Positions 1 to 10,744 of a DNA stretch of 52,417 bases are shown here, in pieces. Below the pieces are notes generated by a model that saw only the letters and a list, made by a program, of their open reading frames with translations, made no database searches and was not told where the DNA came from. This DNA is from Actinomycetes bacterium (GTDB lineage Bacteria; Actinomycetota; Acidimicrobiia; Acidimicrobiales; RAAP-2). Location: the NCBI GenBank assembly GCA_021790675.1, contig JAJYGN010000110.1:1-52417 (forward strand), given 5' to 3'. The number at the start of each line of letters is the position of its first letter. Within the stretch, counting starts at the first letter, position 1. A program made the position numbers and the translations under genes.

Positions 1-2
1 CC

Positions 3-710
3 ATCAACCTCGTGGTCTCGCCGTTTAGCTGGACGGTCAATGAAATTGCCCGTCCCGTCGGTCACCTCTTTGCGGGCGCGATCAACTACTCCGACGTTGT
101 GGCCCAGAACCAGCGATTGCGCTACGAACTCGGCAAGGCGCAGACGGCACTCAACCAGACCTGGGCGATGCAGCGTCAGCTCCAGCAGTTGACGACCCAG
201 CTCCACGTGCCGTTCGTGGGATCCCTGCCCGTGGTCGCCGCCCAGGTGACGACGCTCGCGCCGACGAGCTTCGCAGCGACGGTGGACATCTCGGTTGGAC
301 GCGACAACGGTGTGCTCGCGGGAATGCCGGTGGTGGCCAACGGGGGACTCGTGGGCACCGTCATCTCGACGACGCCCCACGGCTCGACGGTGCGACTCAT
401 CACCGACGCCAATTCAGAGATCGGCGTGACGTACAAGAACTCCTCGACGTCGATCGTGATCAGTGGCCATGGACTGAACAACGCAATGGGCGCGTCCGCG
501 GTGTCGCTCACCTCGTCGATCCGCCCCGGCACGGTCCTCTTTACCGACGGGCTCAGTGGCGGGCTGTACCCGTTGGGTCTGCCGGTGGCGCGGGTAACCC
601 ACGTGAATCTGACGCCCGGCGCGACCACCTACGACGTCGGCGTCGCGCCGACGGCTGATTTGACCAACCTCTTCTACGTCGACGTGGTGCTCTGGGAGCC
701 CTCGACATGA
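3..710 (+). CDS. mreC: Rod shape-determining protein MreC (5' partial)
   Basis: MreC is the periplasm-facing scaffold of the elongasome, linking the MreB cytoskeleton to peptidoglycan synthases such as PBP2. The reading frame is open to the window edge: codons before the GTG at 12 read I-N-L in frame, so the N-terminal membrane helix lies outside. What is visible is the end of the helix region, a coiled-coil stretch (residues QNQRLRYELGKA and onward), then the two-barrel MreC domain with the family-typical segments VDISVGRDNGVLAGMPVV and LVGTVI, and a C-terminal barrel ending FYVDVVLWEP. The stop overlaps the mreD start as ATGA, and mrdA follows, which fixes the identity by context as well as sequence. 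Confidence 0.93.
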   Translation: MNLVVSPFSWTVNEIARPVGHLFAGAINYSDVVAQNQRLRYELGKAQTALNQTWAMQRQLQQLTTQLHVPFVGSLPVVAAQVTTLAPTSFAATVDISVGRDNGVLAGMPVVANGGLVGTVISTTPHGSTVRLITDANSEIGVTYKNSSTSIVISGHGLNNAMGASAVSLTSSIRPGTVLFTDGLSGGLYPLGLPVARVTHVNLTPGATTYDVGVAPTADLTNLFYVDVVLWEPST

Positions 711-1219
711 GTCGCGCGTTGGTGCCGGCAGTCGTCGTGACCCTGTTCATCGTGGGCGTGCAACTCGCGGTGCTGACGAACCTGCGCGTGGCCGGCGTGG
801 TGGTCATGGCGGTGTGGCTCTGGCCGCTGGCGGTGGGCCTGTCCGGCTCGACCGCTCTCGGCATCATTGTCGCGGGCGTGGGAGGACTGTGCGTGGACGC
901 TCACGCGATCACGCCCTTCGGGCTGACCGCCGTCGTGGGAGGACTCGTCGCGTGGGTCGCCGCTCGCCTCGGCCGAGAGGGGGTTGGTGACCTCGAGTCG
1001 GCCGCCTGGTGGGTCACGCCGATCCTTGGCGCGATCGTCGGGCTGCTCGCGCCGGCGCTCTACGTGATCCTGGGCGCGGTCGTCTTGAACTTCTCGCTCT
1101 GGCGCGGCAGCGTGCTCGACGCGATGTGGGTCAACGCGATCGCCTTCGCCGTCTTCGCCCGGCCCCTCGCGCGCCTGGGGCGCACGGTCACGCGGCTCTC
1201 TCCCGCGATGCGCCGATGA
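707..1219 (+). CDS. mreD: Rod shape-determining membrane protein MreD
   Basis: Predicted 170-residue integral membrane protein with about five hydrophobic segments, the size and character expected of MreD, which sits in the membrane with MreC and RodA/PBP2 during lateral wall growth. Sequence identity alone is weak, as is usual for MreD, so the call rests on hydrophobicity plus position between mreC and mrdA. The ATG at 707 overlaps the mreC stop by four bases (ATGA) and the gene's own TGA overlaps the mrdA ATG the same way, so the three genes should be translationally coupled. A visible segment is GGLCVDAHAITPFG, resembling the conserved MreD loop after the third helix. Confidence 0.85.
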   Translation: MSRALVPAVVVTLFIVGVQLAVLTNLRVAGVVVMAVWLWPLAVGLSGSTALGIIVAGVGGLCVDAHAITPFGLTAVVGGLVAWVAARLGREGVGDLESAAWWVTPILGAIVGLLAPALYVILGAVVLNFSLWRGSVLDAMWVNAIAFAVFARPLARLGRTVTRLSPAMRR

Positions 1220-3366
1220 AGAAGTCCTGGCGCGAACGGCCGACGGGCTCGCTCTTTTCACGACTCTGGCGGCCGTGGGTCACGCTCAACCCCTTCCGGG
1301 GACGGGGCCGATCAATCAACGAGCCGCGGGCCGTCGGCATCCGCGATCTGGTGGCTTCGCCCGAGGAGATCGGCTCGCGGCCCGAGCGTCGCTGGATGGT
1401 CATCGGCATCTTTTTCTTCGTGCTCTTGTTGGTCTTGATTTACCGGCTCTTCAACCTGCAGATCGTCAACTACTCCCAGAGCGTGGCCAACGTTGACGCC
1501 AACTCGCTGCGCGTCAGCACCATTCCTGCGCCCCGGGGCCTGATACTGGACCGCTCGGGACATCCGCTGGTGACCAACGTCATCACGACCGAGGTTCAGC
1601 TCTCGCGCGCCGAGGCTGCGCTCGACCCCTCGATCAAGGGCGCTCTGTCGGAGTTGACCGGGGTGAGCATCACCAAGATCAACGCCGCACTGAACAATTT
1701 GCAGTACGACCCGTACCAGCCCGCGCCGATTCTGACCAACGCCCCGGCGCGCGTCGTCGAGTTCATCAAGACGCATCCGAGCGAGTTTCCGGGCGTGTCG
1801 GTCTCGAACGTCTCGACGCGCTCTTACCCCCTGGGCGGCCTCACGGCGGCTGAGGTGCTTGGCTACGTCGGGCCGATCACCGGTGCCGAGATCGCGGCTC
1901 ACCCGAACGAGGGCTATCAGACGAACTCTCAGATCGGAAAGACCGGCATCGAGTCGTACTACGAGCGCTACCTGCGCGGCGTGGACGGCACGAGGACCCT
2001 GACCGTGGATGCCTTCGGCAACATTCTGGGCTCGGTCGTGACCAAGCCGCCCGTGAGCGGCAACTCGGTCGTGCTCAACATCGACGAGGGCCTCCAGAAG
2101 GCGCTTGACTCGTATCTGGCCGCCGACATCATCACCGTGCGCCACTCGATCGACCCCGTCAGCCACGTCCATCCCAAGGCGCCCAATGGCGCTGCCGTGG
2201 TGCTCGATCCCAACACCGGCGCAGTGCTAGCCATGTCGAGCTATCCGAGCTACAACCTCAGCTCCTTCGTCAACGGCCTCTCGGAGACGACGTTCCACCA
2301 ACTTCTCAACGAGGGGGCCTTCAACAACTACGCGATCCAGGGTCTCTACACGCCCGGAAGTACGTTCAAGATGGTCACAGCCACCGCGCAGCTCCAGACG
2401 GGAATCTTCCCGGCGAACAAGGTCGTCGACGACACGGGCGTCTTCAAGGTGCCGGGCTGTCTCCAGGGCGCGCACGGGTGCCTCTTCCACGACGACCAAT
2501 ACTCCGGCGCCGGACTCATCACCCTGCCCACGGCGATCACGGTCTCCTCGGACTACTACTTCTACAACTTGGGATACCTCTTCTGGTCTCAGCAGCAGCG
2601 CTACGGCCAGACGCCGATCCAGAACGTCGCTGCCAAGTACGGACTCGGCCAGTACACCAACATCGACCTGCCCAACGAGGTCCAGGGTCGTGTTGACTCT
2701 CCCTTGGTGCGCCAGCAGCTGCACGCGGCCGCGCCCAAAGCGTTCCCCAACGTGAGCTGGTACACCGGTGACAACATCGAGATGGCCTTCGGCCAAGGCA
2801 CGACCGCGGTCACCCCGATCGAGATGGCTCAGGCTTACGCGACCTTCGCCAACGGGGGCACGCGCTACGCACCCGAGGTCGCCGCGGCGGTCGTCAGCCC
2901 CACCGGCAAGGTGATCGAGCGGTACCTTCCGCGCGTCTTGGGACACGTCAACCTTCCTCCGAGTGTGCGCGACCCGATCCTTCAGGGCCTTACGGGTGTC
3001 ATCGCCAATCCGCGTGGAACCGCCTACTACACGTTCCACTCGATCCTGCACTTCTCGCTGGCCAGCTTCCCCCTGGCAGGCAAGACCGGTACGGCGAGCA
3101 ACGCCCCAGGGCTCGCGCCGAACTCGTGGTTCGTGGGTTTCGGGCCCACCAACCATCCCCGCTACGTCGTAGTCTGCGTGATCGCCGAGGGTGGCTACGG
3201 CTCCGAGGCGGCTGCCCCGGTCGTCGCCGAGGCCTTTAACTACCTTCACGCCCATCCGCTGGCACCGCTTACGACCCGCGCCCACCTCGGGCTGCCCGCG
3301 GTCTCGACAACCACGACTACGTCGGCCACGACCAGGCCCTCAACGAGCACAACGTCACGGGGCTGA
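1216..3366 (+). CDS. mrdA: Penicillin-binding protein 2 (elongation transpeptidase)
   Basis: Class B PBP that crosslinks peptidoglycan during elongation; 716 residues from the ATG at 1216. A longer open frame begins at 1009 but runs through mreD, so the ATG coupled to the mreD stop is chosen. Visible order: cytoplasmic basic N-terminus, one membrane anchor at about residues 59-79, dimerisation/pedestal domain beginning with the PAPRGLILDR motif near 105, then the transpeptidase domain with S382-T-F-K385 (catalytic serine and lysine), S444-S-D446 (the SxN equivalent in PBP2 enzymes) and K623-T-G625. The C-terminus is a Ser/Thr-rich tail (about residues 696-714). No rodA follows, although its SEDS partner often sits here; it must be encoded elsewhere. 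Confidence 0.93.
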   Translation: MKKSWRERPTGSLFSRLWRPWVTLNPFRGRGRSINEPRAVGIRDLVASPEEIGSRPERRWMVIGIFFFVLLLVLIYRLFNLQIVNYSQSVANVDANSLRVSTIPAPRGLILDRSGHPLVTNVITTEVQLSRAEAALDPSIKGALSELTGVSITKINAALNNLQYDPYQPAPILTNAPARVVEFIKTHPSEFPGVSVSNVSTRSYPLGGLTAAEVLGYVGPITGAEIAAHPNEGYQTNSQIGKTGIESYYERYLRGVDGTRTLTVDAFGNILGSVVTKPPVSGNSVVLNIDEGLQKALDSYLAADIITVRHSIDPVSHVHPKAPNGAAVVLDPNTGAVLAMSSYPSYNLSSFVNGLSETTFHQLLNEGAFNNYAIQGLYTPGSTFKMVTATAQLQTGIFPANKVVDDTGVFKVPGCLQGAHGCLFHDDQYSGAGLITLPTAITVSSDYYFYNLGYLFWSQQQRYGQTPIQNVAAKYGLGQYTNIDLPNEVQGRVDSPLVRQQLHAAAPKAFPNVSWYTGDNIEMAFGQGTTAVTPIEMAQAYATFANGGTRYAPEVAAAVVSPTGKVIERYLPRVLGHVNLPPSVRDPILQGLTGVIANPRGTAYYTFHSILHFSLASFPLAGKTGTASNAPGLAPNSWFVGFGPTNHPRYVVVCVIAEGGYGSEAAAPVVAEAFNYLHAHPLAPLTTRAHLGLPAVSTTTTTSATTRPSTSTTSRG

Positions 3367-3648
3367 GGCCGCGGCGAGTATCCTTGGGACGTGGGGCGCC
3401 ACCGAGCAGAGTGCCGGGGCGCGTTAGAACGCCGCGGACCTGGCGTGCACACGCACCCCGGTCCCAGACTGAGAGCATCGTGAGACACCAAGGGTTGGTC
3501 CATCGACTATCCGTGGGTTGGATTCTCGCCGTGGTGCGGTCGCTCGTTCCCCACGACACCATCGATGGTTGCGACCTCCGTCGCGACCCCCCGCATCGCG
3601 TGCGCGCCGGGAGCGTCCACGCGTCATTGACCGCAAGGAGTTCCCGTC
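3367..3648 (+). promoter_or_regulatory. Long structured leader of the RNase E/G gene
   Basis: This 282-base gap holds no credible gene. A possible -10 box TATCCT is at 3379-3384, without a clear -35, which would give a leader of about 255 nt. Hairpins that can be read directly: GCGTTagAACGC at 3421-3432; ACCAAgggTTGGT at 3487-3499; and GGTTGCGAC/GTCGCGACC with a four-base loop at 3567-3588 (one G-U pair). A good ribosome binding site, AAGGAG, is at 3635-3640. In E. coli the rne 5' UTR mediates feedback by RNase E itself; a similar role here is inference. Confidence 0.45.
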
Positions 3649-5250
3649 GTGAGCGACGACACCACCACCCCGTCCCCCTCTTCATCACCGTCTAAGCCCC
3701 GTATCGGCGACACCCGACCCGCACCACAAATTGGCGACACTCGGCCGGCACCCAGCGCGTCAAGTAATGGCGCTGGTTCGTCGGGGTCCTCGGCGGCCCC
3801 CTCGAGCGGCCAACGCCGCCGTCGCGGTGGCCGCGGCCGCAGTGGCCAGTCACGATCGAACGCTTCGCGCTCCGACGGACGTCCGATGGAAGCACCCGTT
3901 GAGGCGTCGGCCCCCGAGGCCGGTGAGGCCGTTGGTCGCGGCCGCGCCCGACGCCGCCGCGGAGGCGAGCGCCGGACTCGAGCCCAGGGCCGCTACCTCA
4001 TGTGCGTGCACTCCACCGAGGGGGCGACGCACATCGCGACCCTCGAGGGCCGCACGATGGTCGAGTACACGGTCGCCAAGGCGGCCGATGAGACCAACCA
4101 GATCGACGGGAACATCTACGTTGGCCGGATCCAGAACGTCCTGCCGGGTATGGAACTGGCTTTCGTAGACATCGGTATCCCGAAGAACGCCGTGCTCTAC
4201 CGTGGTGACGTCTCCTTTGACACCGACGACGTCGACGGCCCCGCGCCGAGCAACCGGCGCATCGAGGAGATGATTCGTGCGGGCCAGACGATCATCTGCC
4301 AGGTCACGAAGAACGCCATCGGCGCCAAGGGGGCGCGACTGACCCAGGAGGTGTCCCTGCCGGGTCGCTTCGCCGTGTTGGTGCCCAACTCCTCGACGAT
4401 CGGCATTTCCAAGCGCCTGCCCGACGGCGAGCGCCGACGTCTGCGCAAGATCATCGACGACGTCAAGCCTGAACGCCACGGCATCATCATTCGCACCGCG
4501 GCCGAGGGCGTCGTCGCCGAGGATCTCGCGCGCGACGTCGCCTCCCTGGCCGAGAAGTGGGCTGCCATTGAGGCCGAGGTCGCACGATCGAGCCAGCCCC
4601 GGCTGATCTATCGGGACCTCGACCTGGCGGTGCGCGTGCTGCGCGAGGAGCTCAACGAGGACTACCGCGGCGTCATCATCGACGACCGCGACCTCTATGA
4701 CAAGGTTCGCGAGTACGTCCTCGCCGTGAACCCCGAGCTGGCCGATCGCATCGAGTACTACGACCCCGCCAACCAGGACCTGCCGCTCTTTGAGCGCTAC
4801 TTCGTCCACGAGCAGCTCCACCGGGCCCTGGATCGCAAGGTCTTCCTACCCTCGGGCGGCTCTCTCATCATCGAGCGTACCGAGGCTCTGACCGTGGTCG
4901 ACGTGAACACGGGCAAGAACGTCGGCACCACGAATCTCGAAGAGACGGTCTTTCGCAACAACCTCGAGGCCGCTGAGGAGGTGGCCCGCCAGCTGCGCCT
5001 GCGCGACATCGGGGGCATCATCGTTATCGACTTCATCGACATGGAGTCCAAGGCGAACCGCGAGGCGGTGGCCTCGGCCCTGCGCCAGGCGCTGAGCCGC
5101 GACAAGACCCGCACCCAGGTCTTTGACATCTCCGAGCTGGGGTTGGTCGAGATGACCCGCAAGCGGGTCAATGAGGGCCTACTTGAGTCGGTGTCGACCG
5201 TCTGTAGCGTCTGTGACGGTCGGGGCTTCGTTGTCGCGACCGGGTTGTAA
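3649..5250 (+). CDS. rne: Ribonuclease E/G family endoribonuclease
   Basis: Endoribonuclease for mRNA decay and rRNA processing; 533 residues from a GTG with AAGGAG eight bases upstream. The first 110 or so residues are a Ser/Pro/Arg-rich disordered leader containing a tandem IGDTRPAP repeat and RRRRGGRGR. Then come the S1/RNase H-like core (YVGRIQNVLPGMELAFVDIG), the catalytic metal ligands D418 (VVDVNTGKN) and D461 (VIDFIDM), and the zinc-link C519-S-V-C522. The protein stops soon after the zinc-link, so it lacks the long C-terminal scaffold of proteobacterial RNase E, while the disordered part is N-terminal, as in actinobacterial enzymes. It leads the rplU-rpmA group. RNase E versus RNase G naming is a matter of convention here. 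Confidence 0.92.
   Translation: MSDDTTTPSPSSSPSKPRIGDTRPAPQIGDTRPAPSASSNGAGSSGSSAAPSSGQRRRRGGRGRSGQSRSNASRSDGRPMEAPVEASAPEAGEAVGRGRARRRRGGERRTRAQGRYLMCVHSTEGATHIATLEGRTMVEYTVAKAADETNQIDGNIYVGRIQNVLPGMELAFVDIGIPKNAVLYRGDVSFDTDDVDGPAPSNRRIEEMIRAGQTIICQVTKNAIGAKGARLTQEVSLPGRFAVLVPNSSTIGISKRLPDGERRRLRKIIDDVKPERHGIIIRTAAEGVVAEDLARDVASLAEKWAAIEAEVARSSQPRLIYRDLDLAVRVLREELNEDYRGVIIDDRDLYDKVREYVLAVNPELADRIEYYDPANQDLPLFERYFVHEQLHRALDRKVFLPSGGSLIIERTEALTVVDVNTGKNVGTTNLEETVFRNNLEAAEEVARQLRLRDIGGIIVIDFIDMESKANREAVASALRQALSRDKTRTQVFDISELGLVEMTRKRVNEGLLESVSTVCSVCDGRGFVVATGL
3703..3753 (+). repeat. Tandem repeat coding IGDTRPAP twice in RNase E leader
   Basis: Two copies of an eight-codon unit (3703-3726 and 3730-3753) separated by one Gln codon. 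The copies differ at several third positions (for example ATC/ATT, ACC/ACT, CGA/CGG), so protein-level conservation of the repeat looks older than the DNA identity. Confidence 0.8.
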
Positions 5251-5270
5251 GCCCGCCCACCTCAATTTGC

Positions 5271-5276
5271 TAGTAT
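5271..5276 (+). promoter_or_regulatory. Candidate -10 box before rplU
   Basis: TAGTAT lies nine bases before the rplU ATG; a GGAG ribosome site (5277-5280) sits between them. The nearest -35-like hexamer, TTGTAA at 5245-5250, is 20 bases upstream, longer than ideal. If used, the transcript would begin around 5283 and would lose the ribosome site, so this may instead be fortuitous. Confidence 0.3.
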
Positions 5277-5285
5277 GGAGACCCT

Positions 5286-5597
5286 ATGTACGCCGTTATC
5301 CGAGTAGGAACATCGCAAGAGCGCGTCAGCGAGGGCCAGGTGGTCCGCGTGGATCTGCGCTCCGAAGCGGTGGGCTCTGCCATCCAGTTTGAACCCGTCC
5401 TGCTTGTCGACGGCGACGAGGTCGTCGCCGGACCCGCCCTCAAGGGCGCGGTGGTCAGCGCCACCATTATCGGCGAGGAAAAGGGCCCCAAGATCCGGGC
5501 CCTGACCTACAAGGCCAAGGCCAACCAGCGCAAGCGCTGGGGCCACCGCCAGCACTATTCGACCGTCGAGATCACGTCGATCTCGCCCAAGGGCTAG
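5286..5597 (+). CDS. rplU: 50S ribosomal protein L21
   Basis: Large-subunit protein that binds 23S rRNA and needs L20 to assemble; 103 residues, the normal length. The N-terminus [18 protein letters not shown] and the C-terminal basic [15 protein letters not shown] segment are diagnostic. The ATG follows GGAG with five bases of spacing. It starts 36 bases after the RNase E gene and is followed at nine bases by rpmA, the near-universal L21-L27 pair. Confidence 0.97.
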   Translation: MYAVIRVGTSQERVSEGQVVRVDLRSEAVGSAIQFEPVLLVDGDEVVAGPALKGAVVSATIIGEEKGPKIRALTYKAKANQRKRWGHRQHYSTVEITSISPKG

Positions 5598-5605
5598 GGG
5601 AGTCC

Positions 5606-5857
5606 ATGTCAAAGACCAAGGGTGGCGGTTCAACCCGTAACGGCCGCGATTCCAACGCGCAGCGCCTCGGCGTGAAGACCTTTGATGGCACCGCGGTGAA
5701 GGCCGGCTCCATCATCGTGCGCCAGCGTGGCACGCGCTTTCACCCGGGCCGCAACGTCGGCCTGGGCAAGGACGACACGTTATTCTCCCTTGCCGAGGGC
5801 AAGGTGAAGTTTGGCTACCGTGCCGGACGCCGCCTGGTGGACGTCGTCACCGACTAA
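5606..5857 (+). CDS. rpmA: 50S ribosomal protein L27
   Basis: 83-residue L27, whose N-terminal tail reaches the peptidyl-transferase centre. The core [12 protein letters not shown], then [15 protein letters not shown] and [10 protein letters not shown], are intact. The N-terminus ([15 protein letters not shown]) has no Firmicutes-type cleavable leader. Last gene of the rne-rplU-rpmA group before a strong intrinsic terminator. Confidence 0.97.
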   Translation: MSKTKGGGSTRNGRDSNAQRLGVKTFDGTAVKAGSIIVRQRGTRFHPGRNVGLGKDDTLFSLAEGKVKFGYRAGRRLVDVVTD

Positions 5858-5870
5858 CTACGCTTCGCGC

Positions 5871-5911
5871 AACAAAAAACCCCCGGGCTCGCGCCCGGGG
5901 GTTTTTTTGTT
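5871..5911. terminator. Bidirectional intrinsic terminator between rpmA and hup
   Basis: A perfect nine-base-pair stem CCCCCGGGC (5880-5888) / GCCCGGGGG (5893-5901) with a four-base TCGC loop is flanked by six A on the left (5874-5879) and seven T on the right (5902-5908), so it has a U-tract on either strand. It separates the convergent rpmA and HU genes and is the only textbook terminator at a convergent junction in the window. Confidence 0.93.
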
Positions 5912-5918
5912 GAAAGAA

Positions 5919-6194
5919 CTAGCCCTTGACGGCCTTCTTGAAGGTTGAACCCACCGAGACCTTGGGCGCGCGCGACGCCTTCACCTGAATCGCCTCACCC
6001 GTCTGGGGGTTGCGGGCGGTGCGGGCCTTGCGCTCGACGCGCTCAAAGGACAAGAAGCCCGACAGAACGATCTTTTCGCCCTTGGACACGTTGGACACGA
6101 CCACGTCTTCAAAAGCCTTGAGGACCTCCGCCACCGTGTTCTTGGTCGCGCCGCTCTCGGCCACTATTGCATCTACCAACTCGGCCTTGTTCAC
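5919..6194 (-). CDS. hup: HU-family DNA-binding protein
   Basis: Nucleoid-associated HU protein, 91 residues, dimeric, bends DNA. N-terminal helices MNKAELVDAIVAESGATK, the central GFLSFERVERKARTARNPQTGE (arm region with the RNPQTG signature that inserts Pro into the minor groove) and the closing FKKAV are all present. The GTG start has TAAGGAG seven bases upstream. Unlike mycobacterial HupB it has no Lys/Ala-rich C-terminal tail, so it is the short, plain HU form. It is transcribed towards rpmA. Confidence 0.96.
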   Translation of the reverse strand: MNKAELVDAIVAESGATKNTVAEVLKAFEDVVVSNVSKGEKIVLSGFLSFERVERKARTARNPQTGEAIQVKASRAPKVSVGSTFKKAVKG

Positions 6195-6400
6195 CGGTCG
6201 ACTCCTTACTCTTGGTCAAAACGGCCCGGGAGTTTTCCGGACACCAAGGCCATCTTTATCGCAAAAGTGGCTGAAAATGGGGATTTCTCGGTAAATTTCA
6301 CATCACGGAGTGATTATTTTCCCGTAAAAGTCCTGACCATAGTGGTCTTTTGCGGCCAGGCACCTCGGACGGGGGCCCGTGACTCTCTACGATGGAGGCT
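6195..6400. promoter_or_regulatory. AT-rich divergent promoter region hup / aminotransferase
   Basis: About 200 bases between divergent genes, visibly richer in A and T (6240-6345) than the surroundings. It contains a small inverted repeat GACCAtagTGGTC at 6335-6347, flanked by AAAAG on the left and TTTT on the right, which could be an operator or a weak hairpin. No clear -35/-10 pair for hup was found; the aminotransferase -10 is listed separately. Confidence 0.4.
6388..6393 (+). promoter_or_regulatory. Candidate -10 box giving a leaderless aminotransferase mRNA
   Basis: TACGAT ends seven bases before the ATG at 6401, the spacing expected when transcription starts on the start codon. It overlaps an alternative in-frame ATG at 6392, which argues that 6401 is the real start. 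Confidence 0.45.
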
Positions 6401-7768
6401 ATGACGACCATAGATCGAGAGCGTTTGGAGGTCCTGGTGGCCCGAGAGGCCGCCCGTTACGAGGCCCAGCACCCCCGGTCGCGCGCCCTCTTCGAGCGGT
6501 CGAATCACCTCTTCGGCCGCGTTCCCATGACCTGGATGAACAAGTGGGCCGGGGGGTTTCCCCTGGGATTTGATAGCGCTCACGGGGCGATCGTCACCGA
6601 CCTCGACGGCCATGAGCTGATTGACTTTGCCCTGGGCGACACCGGAGCGATGGCCGGGCATTCGCCCGCGGCCCTGGTAGCCGCCGTCAACGAGCGCATC
6701 GGCGCGCGCGGCGGGGTGACGACCATGCTGCCCAGCGAGGACGCCGAGTGGGTGGCCGCCGAACTCTCGCGGCGTTTCGGGCTCGCCCAGTGGTCCTTCA
6801 CGCTCTCGGCGACCGACGCCAATCGCTGGCTGCTGCGACTGGTGCGCCTGGTGACCGGTCGAGCCAAGATCCTGGTCTTTTCCTACTCCTACCACGGCAC
6901 CGTCGACGAGACGTTCGTCGTGGCCGAGAACGGGCGCGCGGTGTCGCGCCCCGGCAACGTGGGCGCGGCCGTGGACCCGGCGACGACCACGCGGGTTGTT
7001 GAGTTCAACGACTTAGAGGGGCTGCGCCGCGAGCTCGCCCACGGCGACGTGGCGGCCGTCCTCACCGAGCCGGCCCTGACCAACATCGGCATTGTGTTGC
7101 CCGAGCCGGGCTTCTTGGAGGGTGTGCGCGCGGCCTGTGACGAGACGGGGACCCTTCTCATCATCGACGAGACCCACACCTTCTCGGCTGGTCCCGGTGG
7201 GGCCACGCGGCGCTTCAACCTGCGCCCAGACGCTCTGACCATCGGCAAGTCCCTGGGCGGGGGCGTGCCCTGTGGTGCCTACGGGCTCAGCGGCGACCTC
7301 GCGGCGCGCGTGCACGCCGCCGTGGCAAACGGCGCGGACATCGTGGACGTCGGCGGGGTGGGCGGGACACTGGCGGGCAATCCGCTGAGCCTCGCCGCGA
7401 TGCGAGCGGTGCTGGGCCAGGTCCTCACCGACGACGTCTTCGGCCCGATGGAGATGCTTGCGAGCGCCTTCGCCCAGGGTGTTCACTCGGTCATCGACGA
7501 GCACGACCTCGACTGGTCAATCAGCCAGCTCGGTGCACGCTGCGAGTACCGTTTCGCCAAACCGGCGCCCACCAGCGGCGGCGCGTCGATGCGCAGCGCC
7601 GACGCCCTGCTCGAGGACTACCTCCACCTCTACGGAGTGAACCGCGGGATCCTCATCACGCCGTTTCACAATATGGCCCTCATGTGCCCGGCGACCACGC
7701 GCGAGCACGTCGACGCCCACCAGGTGATGTTCGAGCAGGCCGTCGGCGAGCTGGTCGCCGGCGCCTGA
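6401..7768 (+). CDS. Class III (PLP-dependent) aminotransferase, GSA-aminomutase-like
   Basis: 455 residues of fold-type I, class III aminotransferase. Landmarks: VTDLDGHELIDFALGD near the N-terminus, SATDANRWLLRLVR (cofactor phosphate region), SYSYHGTVDE, E-P-A-L-T-N-I-G, D256 in LIIDETHTF (pyridine nitrogen ligand) and K283 in TIGKSLGGG (Schiff base). The family includes glutamate-1-semialdehyde aminomutase (HemL), but no other heme gene is nearby and the substrate cannot be assigned from sequence; an amino-acid or amine transaminase is more cautious. An ATG at 6392 would add three residues; 6401 is preferred because a TACGAT -10 ends seven bases upstream of it. The stop lies one base from the convergent VOC gene's stop. 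Confidence 0.82.
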   Translation: MTTIDRERLEVLVAREAARYEAQHPRSRALFERSNHLFGRVPMTWMNKWAGGFPLGFDSAHGAIVTDLDGHELIDFALGDTGAMAGHSPAALVAAVNERIGARGGVTTMLPSEDAEWVAAELSRRFGLAQWSFTLSATDANRWLLRLVRLVTGRAKILVFSYSYHGTVDETFVVAENGRAVSRPGNVGAAVDPATTTRVVEFNDLEGLRRELAHGDVAAVLTEPALTNIGIVLPEPGFLEGVRAACDETGTLLIIDETHTFSAGPGGATRRFNLRPDALTIGKSLGGGVPCGAYGLSGDLAARVHAAVANGADIVDVGGVGGTLAGNPLSLAAMRAVLGQVLTDDVFGPMEMLASAFAQGVHSVIDEHDLDWSISQLGARCEYRFAKPAPTSGGASMRSADALLEDYLHLYGVNRGILITPFHNMALMCPATTREHVDAHQVMFEQAVGELVAGA

Positions 7769-7769
7769 A

Positions 7770-8213
7770 TCAGGTGCGATTCGGTCCCGCGTTGAAGTCG
7801 GGAAGCACCAGCGAGCCGTCGGCGCGGAGGGCGAAACCCGGGTTGTGGGCGATCTCCCACGGATTTCCGTCGGAGTCGCGAAAGTACCCGGCGTAGCCGC
7901 CGTAGAAAGTCATCGCGGGTTCGCTGGTGACGAAGCCGCCCGCCTCGCGGGCGAGATTGATGATCTCCTCGACCTCGTCGCGTGGGCGAACGTTGTGCGC
8001 GAGCGCGATGCCCGAGAAGTCGCATGCGCCGTTGGTCACCCCGACGTCGGCCGCCAGCTTGTCACGGCCCCAGAGCACGAGGGCCAGTGCGCCGGCCTGG
8101 AAGAAGACCGTCTCGTCCACTTCCTGGCCCCGCCAGCCGAGGTGTTCGTAGAAGGCGCGCGACCGCGCGAGATCGGCGACTCCTATCGTGATCAGCGTTA
8201 CGCGTTGCTCCAT
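7770..8213 (-). CDS. VOC-family (glyoxalase/bleomycin-resistance-like) protein
   Basis: 147-residue vicinal oxygen chelate protein with two beta-alpha-beta-beta-beta modules. It begins with the typical VTLITIGVADLARSRAFYEHLGW and ends its second module with GYAGYFRDSDGNPWEIAHNP, where the Glu is the usual metal ligand position. Members range from glyoxalase I to dioxygenases and antibiotic-binding proteins; there is no basis here to choose a substrate. ATG at 8213; no clear ribosome site or TAnnnT box precedes it. Convergent with the aminotransferase (one-base gap) and divergent from obgE. Confidence 0.85.
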   Translation of the reverse strand: MEQRVTLITIGVADLARSRAFYEHLGWRGQEVDETVFFQAGALALVLWGRDKLAADVGVTNGACDFSGIALAHNVRPRDEVEEIINLAREAGGFVTSEPAMTFYGGYAGYFRDSDGNPWEIAHNPGFALRADGSLVLPDFNAGPNRT

Positions 8214-8296
8214 GGCGGAAGGCGACGTGGCGTCACGACCTCGTGCGAGGGCCAGGCGAGACGGGGACGTCTCTTCTGGAAGCGAGGAGCGCCCCG

Positions 8297-10727
<2,431 letters not shown>

Positions 10728-10732
10728 CCCAT

Positions 10733-10738
10733 TACGCT
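10733..10738 (+). promoter_or_regulatory. Candidate -10 box for leaderless proA
   Basis: TACGCT, six bases, then the proA ATG at 10745. It lies just after the proB stop, so proA could be transcribed both with proB and on its own. Confidence 0.45.
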
Positions 10739-10744
10739 GGCGAG

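Noticed and set aside
1009..1215. Upstream start for mrdA at 1009
   Set aside because: Lies out of frame within mreD and encodes Arg/Ala-rich sequence; ATG 1216 is coupled to the mreD stop.
6401..7768. hemL, glutamate-1-semialdehyde aminomutase
   Set aside because: Family resemblance only; differences around the N-terminal substrate segment and lack of other heme genes make the specific call unsafe.
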